Shown here one piece after another: positions 12,206 through 22,172 of a DNA stretch of 64,000 bases; the stretch's first letter is position 1; each line of letters begins with the position of its first letter. The stretch comes from Lutraria lutraria (lineage: Eukaryota > Mollusca > Bivalvia > Venerida > Mactridae): positions 43,431,137-43,495,136 of the forward strand of contig OZ026833.1 in the NCBI GenBank assembly GCA_964023205.1, in the 5' to 3' direction. The notes beneath the pieces were generated by a model. That model ran no database searches. It was given only the letters and a program-made list of their open reading frames with translations, and had not been told where the DNA came from. Made by a program: the position numbers and the translations under genes.

Positions 12206-13085
12206 TTACTATGGATTTAAAATGAGTTGGGCAATCAATTTACTGTGATTACCTTTACAATGGTATCGTCCAATATTCGACCTTGACTATAAGAAAATTG
12301 AACTATACGTCTGAAATGTATACCGTCAACAATGTTTTTTTTTAAGTTTGTAAACTACTAAGACATGCATGTAATCTCCATTGTACACTCTAACCTGGGT
12401 TGTCTTTGATAATCCAAACATCCCGTATTATGACTGTGTTATGTTATAATATCATTTATGATACAGAATTTATAGAATCTTGTAATTTGCCACATAGAAT
12501 TCCATTTTATTGCGTTAGTAGTCTAAGAGAAATAATATCATTTTTGATGTTCATTTTATTGCATTTTAGAGGAATGGCAAACAAAAGAAAACTTCTCAAT
12601 ATTACAAGGTCCGGAAATGGGGAGGTAATTCAATTTATTCAATTGTACTTCAAAACTTTTGTTTTAAATTTTATTATTTTTTAAATGATTCGTGATTATC
12701 TCCAATGTTCGGCTACTTAGGTTTATGCACGATATGTTGTCTAATCTTAGCACAATGTAAATGAACATTCCGTTAGGTTGCAATGGCGCAATTTAAACAC
12801 GTTATAAGCATGTTCTATGGCAGGGCCACTCAAATAGCCGTGCTGCCGACACTTTTCGATGAGTTTTTTACATGCGTGTAGATAACACGCCGTTACGAAT
12901 TTCGGTCAAGAAATACCGGGAACATTTTATACCGCACCGATACCGTACAGTTCACGTTTAAGTATTGCCGTGGTTTCCTAATTTTATAAATTAATACACT
13001 TCTAACATAAATAAATTTATGACTCTTCCATTCTATTGGATTTGAATATGATTCAAATATTGTGATTCACATCGTGAAGGGTATT

Positions 13086-13285
13086 GTAAAAATGGGATTT
13101 CAACAGCCATTTTGCCCCACCAGACCCACCAGATCCAAGATGGTGGGCTTTGGCGCACTTTTTAAGAACGAATTATATTTTGAAAAAATGGAGATTTCAG
13201 CGGCCATTTTGCCCCACCAGACCTACCGGATCCAAGATGGTGGACTTTTGCGCCCTTTTTAAGAGCGAATTATATTTTGAAAATG
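13086..13285 (+). repeat. Two tandem copies of a ~97-bp unit
   Basis: Each contains GCCATTTTGCCCCACCAGAC, CCAAGATGGTGG and TTTTTAAGA(A/G)CGAATTATATT. Confidence 0.85.
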
Positions 13286-13466
13286 GGAAGAGTAATTGTT
13301 TTTGAAACTTGCTAAGCGTACATGATTATAATAGCCATTATTATCAAGACAATAAAAAATGAATAAAAATTCATCCAATAGCAGACGATATTACCGTTTT
13401 GAAAACAACTTTAAGCATACGATAATTTTATAGCAGACGACATTTCAGCATACACTCAATTTAAAA

Positions 13467-13676
13467 ATGGATTTGAGACCTTATAACAGAGACTTAAACA
13501 TGTTCGACTCCCTTTTGGTGCATGATCATGAAGGACAGTCTTGGATAGATCGAGAAGTAAATGATATTTATTATAATGTTAGATGGACACATCATTACAT
13601 GATTGGTCTTCTTAGACATTATCCTACAGACATTAATATAGTAGCCAATAGATATGTGAGGCGTGAACATTGGTGA
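13467..13676 (+). CDS. 69-residue ORF at the left of the Polinton remnant
   Basis: Complete small ORF beginning MDLRPYNRDLNMFDSLLVHD and ending NRYVRREHW. I do not recognise it. It is open from ATG to stop and stands just upstream of the Polinton genes on the same strand, so it may be a small Polinton ORF, but it could be chance. Confidence 0.35.
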   Translation: MDLRPYNRDLNMFDSLLVHDHEGQSWIDREVNDIYYNVRWTHHYMIGLLRHYPTDINIVANRYVRREHW

Positions 13677-13945
13677 AATGAGTTGTGTAATTTTACCTAT
13701 AATTTAATGTATTATCAGACTTAGATGTTGAGAACTATATATCTCGACATTAGGACATAAAAGTAACACATTTGGATTTTCATGAAATATTTGGAAATAA
13801 CATTATACAGAAATCCAGTAAAACGACTTTTGAAACAATTTTTCGGATAAAACTATTACTTCCTTTACACATTGTTGTATATGTTCTTTTAAAACTGTTC
13901 ATTATATCTTAATCAAAACTTATTTTAACCTAAAACCAAAGTGTG

Positions 13946-14020
13946 ATGCAGGTTGGAAGTGCATACATTGTAGACATTGATGATGGAACGAGAATCATTA
14001 CTCCAATCTTTAAACAATAG
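13946..14020 (+). CDS. Very short ORF in the Polinton remnant
   Basis: 24 codons, MQVGSAYIVDIDDGTRIITP and a short tail, between the 69-residue ORF and the BIR domain. It reads like the remnant of a longer gene. A second short frame (MAQAQLFFSEESLSYLRD) starts at 14022. Function unknown. Confidence 0.2.
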   Translation: MQVGSAYIVDIDDGTRIITPIFKQ

Positions 14021-14274
14021 TTATGGCACAAGCACAGTTGTTTTTTAGTGAGGAGTCTCTTTCTTATTTAAGAGATTGTGGTTTTCAAACTGTACAATGG
14101 TGTCCTTTATCGAAACAAGTTAATTGCAGGTTTGATGAAAAACATGTTCTGATTATATAAAAAAAAAACACGAAATAAAACGGTAATTATTTTGAGTAAA
14201 GGAAAATCTCAGCTGTCTTTAAACAGTTTCAGTCCTTGTGTGATTTAAAGGTGAGTGTTTAAAGGACAGTCATA

Positions 14275-14660
14275 GTGGATTGTGTAGGATTAGGACTAGA
14301 ATTTAAATCTCCTGAACTAAAATTATATGAGAATAGACTGCGAACGTTCGAATCCTGGTCTCAACAAATTCATCCAGATGAATTTCAGTTAGCATCAGCT
14401 AGGTTTTACTACACAGGGAGAGGAGATATTGTTCAGTGTCTTCTTGTTCTCTTAGATTAAATCATTGGAAAAAAAATGACAACCCAATAACAGAACATAG
14501 GAAACTTTCACAAAAATGTTTATTTTTAGAAATGATTGGACAATCAAATTCACATGAAAATTATTTTATGGATGAGGATTTGCAAAAACAAAACTTGCAG
14601 CACACACTGATACTTTATTCCTCTTTTCTAATATATGCAAAGAAAGTATTGTGAATGGAG
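14275..14660 (+). pseudogene. BIR-domain (IAP-type) gene remnant, frameshifted
   Basis: Seen: RLRTFESWSQQIHPDEFQLA and ARFYYTGRGDIVQC in one frame, then CSLRLNHWKK and EHRKLSQKCLFL in the next. The zinc ligands are codons at 14437 (Cys), 14445 (Cys), 14496 (His) and 14517 (Cys). Spacing from the second Cys to His is 16 residues and from His to the last Cys is 6, the BIR pattern. Only five bases lie between the first two Cys codons where six are expected, so one base has been lost. Known: BIR domains occur in inhibitor-of-apoptosis proteins, in hosts and in several large DNA viruses. Inference: an IAP gene captured by the Polinton, or a host fragment beside it. The open frame after the domain has no recognisable RING. 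Confidence 0.75.
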
Positions 14661-14743
14661 CAAAGCATCCACGTTTGAGACGATTTGAAAGTAATGTTAA
14701 AAACAAATGGAGTCATATATTTGAGTCCCTTTTTATTTACCGA

Positions 14744-14887
14744 TGAAGGAAACAGAAGTCCAGGAATGGGAGTTTATTATAAAGACTGCAGATGGTGTAT
14801 TATCTTCATTTATAAAATCATCAGTGTATTTAACACTTCACTTTAAACGTTATCCGTTCTATTCTAACTATGAATCGCTCTAATTTA
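14744..14887 (+). CDS. Short ORF before the pre-capsid gene
   Basis: About 46 codons (MKETEVQEWEFIIKTADG and SVYLTLHFKRYPFYSNYES) ending just after the next ORF's start, an ATG overlap typical of compact viral gene layouts. No family recognised. Confidence 0.3.
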
Positions 14888-15163
14888 TATGTTCCAGATT
14901 CTCAAAAAAATATTCAATATTTAAAAGAAAACACAAAATCTCAAGTAGGAAAAGGATTTAACAAACCTAAGACTGAATCTGTTCCTATAAAAATGGTTTC
15001 TCCAGTAGAACAAACCGTGAATCAAGCAAAAAGTGAGCTGAAACGAGATGATATAAATATATCAGACATTTTATCTTTACTTCATAACCTTGCAACTCAA
15101 AAAGGAAAGCGAACGTCTAAATGGAAAGACTCAAAGGAAGGAAAACATATAAAAAATGTATAA
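14870..15163 (+). CDS. Basic pre-capsid ORF, 97 residues
   Basis: MNRSNLYVPDSQKNIQYLKE, a GKGFNKPK stretch, a Glu/Lys helix and a Lys-rich C-terminus. It lies directly upstream of the capsid gene on the same strand. Polintons carry small basic virion proteins in this position, but I identify this one by position and composition only. Lys-rich reading continues past the stop in other frames, so it may be truncated. Confidence 0.4.
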   Translation: MNRSNLYVPDSQKNIQYLKENTKSQVGKGFNKPKTESVPIKMVSPVEQTVNQAKSELKRDDINISDILSLLHNLATQKGKRTSKWKDSKEGKHIKNV

Positions 15164-16052
15164 AAAAACCTCGGTAATAAAACTGTAAAGAAGGGAAAAA
15201 CGCAAATAAGCTAGGAAATTCGAGTGTTAAAAAATGAAAACAGGAGAAAACAACTGTGAAAAGAGGGAAACACACACATAAAAAGGGGGAAAATAGTGAT
15301 TTAATAGACAAATTCTTTACAAAATAGAAAAAATGTCTTATTTTACAAAAAAAAAACGGATTTTCTGAGGGTGTACCTGAAAATATAGCTTTATTTGATT
15401 TACATGCAACACAAGTGAATGTAGATGATATTTATTATCAAGAGATTCGACCTTTGTCGCAAGTGTCAGGTGATACACCAATAGAGTTTCAAATTAGTGG
15501 ACAAAACTCAATGGACTATCTTGATCTTAAAGGAACACAAATATACGTAAAAGTTAGAGTAACAAAGCCTAATGGTACTGACATTACCAGCACCAAAGTA
15601 GGTCCAGCAAATTATTTCTCACAAGTGTTATTTTTAACTACAGAAGTGACACTGCAGAATAAGGCTATCATCACATGTAATTATAATCCATATAATGCAA
15701 TAATTAGGAATGTATTATATTATGGATCTGAAGCCGACTCGTCTCAGCTATTATCACAGCTTTTGTAACAAAGTGGCCTCATACATGTTTGTTTTTATAT
15801 GTAAATATAATTGATGAATTGATTGATAATTAAATGACTATAAGTGCATACTTGATAGAGAAGCATACGAATTAGGTTATGCACGTGATGTTGCATTATT
15901 TTATTTGAATCCAACAACGAGAGTTATGTTACACTTTTTATCAAAGATGATAATGATTATCCTGAAGATTGTAGCAATGATGGGGGTAATAACGGACTAT
16001 ACAAACGATCTAAATATATTTCAGCATCAAAAACCATTGATCTACGAGGACC

Positions 16053-16804
16053 AATCATAAACATATACAAAGTTATAATAGTGATGTATGTGGAATGTTC
16101 TGTTTTGTTTTTCTTATTTCATAAATTAAATAGTTTTAGTTTTAATAATATTATAAATATGTTTTCTAATGATACATTTTTGAATGATGAATTTGTATAT
16201 ACATGTAATTTTATTTTAAAAATGTTTTCAGAATGTAAATCAAACGATTGTATATAATCAAAATTGTATCAACGTTTTGTCACAGCACAAATTTGTGACA
16301 AAATGGCCGTCTGACATTTTAGCTTTGCAGCCTAAAGAAGTGACATTGTTCATTAATTACTGGAAGTCCAGGTGGCAGTATCAGTGTTTGGTCCACAAAA
16401 CAAAATCCCGTCACTGAGTTTATATTACCATCAAGGTGAAAAGCCTACTATATGTCTATGTGCCAAACAATGTGGAACATCGCATCTCGTTATTTTTCAG
16501 CATAAAACACGTGCGCTGTTATTGTATTACCTAACTCTACCCAAATCACATAGCTGCTTCCTCTTGGCTATACTAGCAGAAAAGAGAAGTCGCAACTAGT
16601 AGCGGCTAGGTAGCAGGTACATAGAAGATACTCGCTACCACCTGCTACCTTCCTGCTATACTAGTTCTTGCTATCGAATAAAGTAGCGACTGGGTAGCAG
16701 CTTGCTAGCAGCTAGCTAGCCGCTACTTTTATATTTCCATAAAGGCTACAATTGTCAAATGTAGCGTGACCATGCAACATGTCTTAAACGATGTGTATAA
16801 AACA
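16053..16804 (+). repeat. 752-bp direct repeat, copy 1 (inside capsid gene)
   Basis: Equal in length to copy 2 and apparently identical base for base. It begins with the protease 3' end (from NHKHIQSYNSDVCG on), continues through 550 bases without a known gene, and contains a 129-bp hairpin. It separates capsid block 2 from block 3. Confidence 0.92.
16598..16726. repeat. 129-bp inverted-repeat (MITE-like) hairpin, copy 1
   Basis: Ends are AGTAGCGGCTAG and its reverse complement CTAGCCGCTACT; the interior is made of short GGTAGCAGG / GCTAGCAGC motifs in both orientations. It lies inside the 752-bp repeat. Confidence 0.7.
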
Positions 16805-17563
16805 TAGACTGTTTATAATTGTGAGGTATTTGTTAAATCAGGTTGATGTGAAACTGAACTTATATTGCAGCAGTTCAGCGTTTAGTCTCTGTTTTGGAGA
16901 TGCATCACCTAACTATAAAATAGAGATTTTAGATATCTACTTACTGGCTAAGAAAGTAAATTTGAACACAGCTCTTATCATCGCCAACTCAGAAATGTTG
17001 AAGAGCACCACAGCCAAATACCCATTCAATCTTGTTGAGTGCAGATCTCACAGTATACCCACTGGCAATACAGTATATACATGGGATAATATTTTTTCAA
17101 GGACAAAAACCAAAAAAGTGGTGATTGCTTTTGTCAAATCAAAAGCTTTATCTGGAGATTATAAATCAAATCCATTTCACTTTTTAAACTGTAATATTCA
17201 AAGCATATTTTTGTATGCTAATGGAGTTCCAGTAGGAGGAAATCCATTAAAACTAGACTTTAATAAAACAAGAGAACATTCCTTTATGAGAGCTTACACA
17301 AACTTATTCTTATTAAATGGTATGTGGAATAAAAATGATGGACTTTACATAAACAGAGAAGACTTCAAACACTTCCACATTGTTCGCCTTTCAGTTAGAA
17401 CCAAACTTTTCGAGTGAAGACAATTGTTTATCCTTAGTAAAACATGACATGTGCGATTAGATGTTCAGTTTAGTCAACCATTATCAGAAACAATCAGTTA
17501 CATTGTGTACAGAGAATCTTCGGGATTTTTTCAAATCAATAAAGAAAGAGACATAATCACAGA

Positions 17564-18052
17564 ATGAATACATCTCAGCTTCAATGCTCAATAAATTGTA
17601 GTTTTGTTTTAAAGAAACATACATTAGGAGTTTTTGCAGCTGATAAATTACCATCAAATCTAACTTTTCCTTGCTCATTTATTGCTAATACAGATAAAAG
17701 TGATAAAAAAGACAACATTGGTGTACGTTTTTCTTTCCCAATTCAAACATTGTGGAATATTTTGATAGTTATGGTATACCAATTGATTACTATAATGATT
17801 GTTTTCCTAAATATGTACTAGTATCTGCTTTTTCAACTGTTATTATAAATCATAAACATATACAAAGTTATAATAGTGATGTATGTGGAATGTTCTGTTT
17901 TGTTTTTCTTATTTCATAAATTAAATAGTTTTAGTTTTAATAATATTATAAATATGTTTTCTAATGATACATTTTTGAATGATGAATTTGTATATACATG
18001 TAATTTTATTTTAAAAATGTTTTCAGAATGTAAATCAAACGATTGTATATAA
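17564..18052 (+). pseudogene. Polinton adenain-like cysteine protease, frameshifted
   Basis: Starts at the ATG overlapping the capsid stop. Seen: HTLGVFAADKLP, then FPCSFIANTD, a frameshift near 17700-17712, the His-Trp pair at 17716-17721, EYFDSYG around 17752, and the catalytic Cys in SDVCGMFC at about 17884. A second frameshift near 17920 leads to FSFNNIINMFSNDTFLNDEF and a stop at 18050. Known: adenovirus-type C5 proteases mature virion proteins and use His, Asp/Glu and Cys; all three regions are visible. Length (about 163 codons) is a little short for the family. The last 205 bases lie in the 752-bp direct repeat. Confidence 0.85.
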
Positions 18053-18599
18053 TCAAAATTGTATCAACGTTTTGTCACAGCACAAATTTGTGACAAAATG
18101 GCCGTCTGACATTTTAGCTTTGCAGCCTAAAGAAGTGACATTGTTCATTAATTACTGGAAGTCCAGGTGGCAGTATCAGTGTTTGGTCCACAAAACAAAA
18201 TCCCGTCACTGAGTTTATATTACCATCAAGGTGAAAAGCCTACTATATGTCTATGTGCCAAACAATGTGGAACATCGCATCTCGTTATTTTTCAGCATAA
18301 AACACGTGCGCTGTTATTGTATTACCTAACTCTACCCAAATCACATAGCTGCTTCCTCTTGGCTATACTAGCAGAAAAGAGAAGTCGCAACTAGTAGCGG
18401 CTAGGTAGCAGGTACATAGAAGATACTCGCTACCACCTGCTACCTTCCTGCTATACTAGTTCTTGCTATCGAATAAAGTAGCGACTGGGTAGCAGCTTGC
18501 TAGCAGCTAGCTAGCCGCTACTTTTATATTTCCATAAAGGCTACAATTGTCAAATGTAGCGTGACCATGCAACATGTCTTAAACGATGTGTATAAAACA
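17848..18599 (+). repeat. 752-bp direct repeat, copy 2 (in its native protease context)
   Basis: Continuous with the protease reading frame upstream, so this is the original and copy 1 the derived one. The 1043 bases between the copies hold capsid block 3 and the protease N-terminus. Both copies contain an identical 75-codon open frame (16372 and 18167), AVSVFGPQNKIPSLSLYYHQ..., not recognised. Confidence 0.92.
18393..18521. repeat. 129-bp inverted-repeat hairpin, copy 2
   Basis: Identical to the hairpin at 16598-16726, offset by 1795 bases as part of the direct repeat. Confidence 0.7.
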
Positions 18600-18604
18600 C
18601 ACCG

Positions 18605-20985
18605 TATCAGAAAATAATCGAAAAAGTACCGCAAAATATCTTTATTGCAAATCGTATGAAGGCATACAGTAAATCATTTTACAGTATACTTTTTATCTAA
18701 ATAGAAAGTATGCATACAAAATATCATAACAAGAGTATGTGAACTCAATTTACGCCAAAAGAAATCGTTGAATATTCTGGGTACGGATAGTATCATTTCT
18801 TAAATTGAGTCCGGGTAGTACCATTTTCTTTTCATACTACTAAACCTGAGTAATACTGACTTCTGAAGGTAAATATTCTAAACAAACTAGAAACTGGTAC
18901 CATATACACACAGTATATTCCCTGGTGCAAATAAATGTATTGATCCTAATAGTTTCTGTTTGTTCTATAACAGAGGAATCTGGTGTGTTTTCCTCACGTG
19001 CATACTTTATAGCAAGAAAAAATGTTTCCGAAACCACTATCGTATTTTTTTCAATATCATTGAAATAAATACTATTTATAGAACACCGGTGTTTTCCCGC
19101 AGTCATGCTATGCACACGTAGTTAAGTGACGTCACGCTCTACATATTTTAAGTTAACAAAAGCAAAAATCACAGTGAAATGAGTGTTTTCAGACGAAAAA
19201 GGGCTTGTTTCGTCGGTAATGATTGTCTTGGTATAATATCAGCAATTAAATGTTTTTGCATATATATTTCTACAGCAAAAGGCTAATGGGGCTTTAAAGA
19301 AGTGAGATAAAGAAGTTTTGCCATGTTTTATGACATTTTATAAGAAAAGTACGGAATATATCACGCTCCAATCCCATTTTTAGGCCTTTACTAAAGAGGC
19401 TTACCTACTCGTACTACAAACCATTTTCATGAAAACATAATATGCAACAGTAAATCCTTGGTGCGCGATTTCATTTTATATCAATTTGACGATTTCATGC
19501 ATAAATAATTAAATCTAATTTTGAGTCGAGGAGATGTTGTCAAAAAAAAGTGTACGATGTGTATCCATTAGCAGGTGTTCGATGACGTAGTGTACCACCA
19601 TTGTATTAGTATAGAGTACAAGACTAATTTTGATGCAAAGCATCAAAGACGGCGCACATGTTGTTTCAAGTACAAGGTATTTTACGTAAGAATAAATAAT
19701 AAATTTTGAGAATGTGGATGTCTGGTGTGAACAAGCTTTTACTTTGATTTGGCCTTCTAGCCTTATCTGACCCATTATAAAATCTGACCTAGATTTTATT
19801 GATGAGCATCATGACAAATTTTCTACAAAATTTTGTCATATTTGTAACTAGATTACCCAAGTATGACGAAAGTTGTTTCAAACATGCATCATGTTACTAT
19901 GTGACAAATGAGCAAAAACAAAACCTCTCATGAAAGAGATGTTTCTAAAATGCCAGCCAAGTAGTCATTCATGTTAAAGGTCTCAATCAATACAGGTCAT
20001 ACACAGATGATAACCAATTTTCATGTTAAGTTTGAAGATCTTATGTCCCACCGTGCACAAGTTACTTATTGTAAGGAGACTGTTTTGTTGTCTGAAGGAA
20101 AACCATTTGTTCAACCTACCCAACAACAACTGGCTTGTACAAAGCAATATATTCCCACATGTTCGAACTGGGCATATATAAGAAAAAAAGAAAAGTATGT
20201 ATAAGCAGTTAAAATATATTTATTATCAAAAATGCATTCTTATGCAACAACAAATGTTAAGTTTATTAAAGAGATTAGTTAAACTGATACAAAAATAGTT
20301 GCTAATTGCACTTTGTGGAGGTATAACAGCACATTCACGAAAGTTGAAAGTTTTAAGACGATATGTGCATTAAATAAGATTTAAAAAGGAAACATGTACA
20401 TGAAACAGTACAGTCACAACAATACTATAAATTCATATTAAACACAGTTGAGCTAATGTGCACTTAAGCTTGAGCAAATAGCATACCTGAATGTTGCTTT
20501 TTATGATAGTGAAAATACAAACTTATACATTACAATACTTAATATAATGTTTTATTTATGATATTGATGTTCACAAGAGAAGAAGTTGCTATGAATATTT
20601 TTAATACATTGAAATAGAAACATATTAGAATTTGCAAAAATTATGTTATATCTAATTTGTATCATTAGTTCAGCATTCCTTCAACACTTACAACTGGCAC
20701 AAGTAAAATACTAAAAATTAGTTTTGACAAATAAAACAAAACATTATTATGAAGTATGTGTAATGAAAATATAGTGTTAATAATGATAATAATAATGTTC
20801 TTAGATTGGTTATCACAAAGTACATAGCAAGCTAAAATGGGGGATTTAAGATGGCCCTATATCACTGTCATGAGTATTTACTCTAACAATCCAAATGGAA
20901 AAATCTCAATTGCCTATACAAAGTTTCTATGTTTTATCAGGTGACCAAATTAAATACTGACCTAATTCAGCCACTAATATCTGGT
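18605..20985. other. No gene recognised
   Basis: A 77-codon frame at 19971 (KVSINTGHTQMITNFHVKFE...) is the most protein-like piece but is unrecognised; the right end of the Polinton would be expected somewhere here and I could not place it. Confidence 0.45.
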
Positions 20986-20989
20986 GAAG

Positions 20990-21520
20990 ATTGCAAGCTC
21001 TACTTGGGAAAATAATCAATGGTCAATGGTTTAATAAAAATTAAGTTTTTACAGTTTAAATGGGAAAATGCAATAGGAAAGATTGAATTGCTTATGATAT
21101 TATGAGTTACAAAAAATAAATTAGCAACATTTATACCAAGACAGTCCTGTAGTCTGGTACACACAAAAAAATATACATATTTACAAAGAAATGTAAAGAT
21201 AACAATAGTGACAGGAGAACTAAAATATAAGAGAACTTTTTTGCACTTTCCTTAAAGCTTTATACAGATATACATTTGAGGAAATAATCAATGGCACATG
21301 GGTTATTAAAAATGATTTTTATGAGTTTAAATGGGAATAAAAAGAAACATGTCAAAGTTGAAAAATTGATTTTTTTATGAGATCATACAAGTCGTAATGC
21401 AAACATGATTAACAACATTTCTACCAAGAAAGTCCTGTAGCCTGGTCTACACAAAACACAAGCAATATATATATATATAGACATATTTACTAAGATATGT
21501 AAACAACAACAATGGACAAG
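20990..21520 (+). repeat. Diverged tandem duplication, ~280-bp unit
   Basis: Shared blocks: AATAATCAATGG, GTTTAAATGGGAA, AACATTT(A/C)TACCAAGA, AGTCCTGTAG(T/C)CTGGT and TATTTAC at the same order in both halves. No gene seen. Confidence 0.65.
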
Positions 21521-22172
21521 ATAAAGCTCAAAGTCTGATCTCTGGTAAGTTTTCTATTACTTTCCAAATGAATCTTTACCCCAGATGGCCCAGTACATAA
21601 CTTTAACATAATTTAATGACAGAAAGACTGTTAATATACAGAAGGAAAAAGTATCAGAAAAGTTTATATTTCATTTTGTTATAGATGAACTAGAGCAATG
21701 AAAGTCCTACAGTATAATAAACCAGTGTTGTTTTTTACCATACAGTAAATATTGTAGCACAATGGCATTTGGTTAGAAATAAATAGCCATGATCAGTGTT
21801 CCTATAATCATTTGTTGGTAAGAAGTTTCATAAATATGAATTGAAGAAATTGACTATTAAAGCAATAATCCTTAATTTTTCTATGTTTCTTATTAAGTTT
21901 ACTGATCACTTGCATAACAAACATATATAAAAAAAAACATCATGTTGTATTACCTGATTTCTTGGTAAAATTAATTTTCATTTAAAAAAACAATCATGAG
22001 TATTTTTTTACTCAAAAATAACTAAAAATTGCATGCACTGTCCAAAACAATTTTTTCTAACAGGCAAAAATTGTACTGTTAACACACAAAAATCTATATA
22101 TTCTTTAGTCATACTATTGTCTAAAATGCTAATTTCTGGTTTTAGGCTTCTTTCCAAAATGTAATTATACCT

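Larger units (their letters stand above)
10635..13080. other. No gene seen
   Basis: AT-rich, with two tRNA-like fragments (listed). The 94-codon frame at 12400 has no recognised domain or coding character. Confidence 0.5.
15333..17567 (+). pseudogene. Polinton major capsid protein (F54H12.2-like), disrupted
   Basis: Capsid (double jelly-roll) protein of Polintons, often annotated in invertebrates as F54H12.2-like. Seen in three blocks. Block 1 (15333-15768) has a frameshift in a run of A after the ATG, then LFDLHATQVN, IEFQISGQNSMDYLDLKGTQ and VRNVLYYGSE-like sequence. Block 2 (about 15850-16056) has NNGLYKRSKYISASKTIDL and RGPI. Block 3 (about 16827-17567) has RYLLNQVDVKLNLYCSSS, STAKYPFNLVECRSHSIP and QPLSETISYIVYRESSG, with an early stop at 17415. 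Blocks 2 and 3 are separated by one copy of the 752-bp direct repeat. The final TGA overlaps the protease ATG. Family certain; gene clearly dead. Confidence 0.88.
13440..18600 (+). mobile_element. Decayed Polinton/Maverick (adintovirus-like) element, structural part
   Basis: Seen in order on the plus strand: a 69-residue ORF, two very small ORFs, a BIR domain, a basic pre-capsid ORF, a capsid gene and an overlapping adenain-type protease gene. All but the shortest carry stops or frameshifts. Known: Polintons are large virus-like DNA transposons with a double jelly-roll capsid protein and an adenovirus-type cysteine protease. I do not see DNA polymerase B, integrase, packaging ATPase or terminal inverted repeats in the window, so this is a fragment. 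Borders are approximate. Confidence 0.8.
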
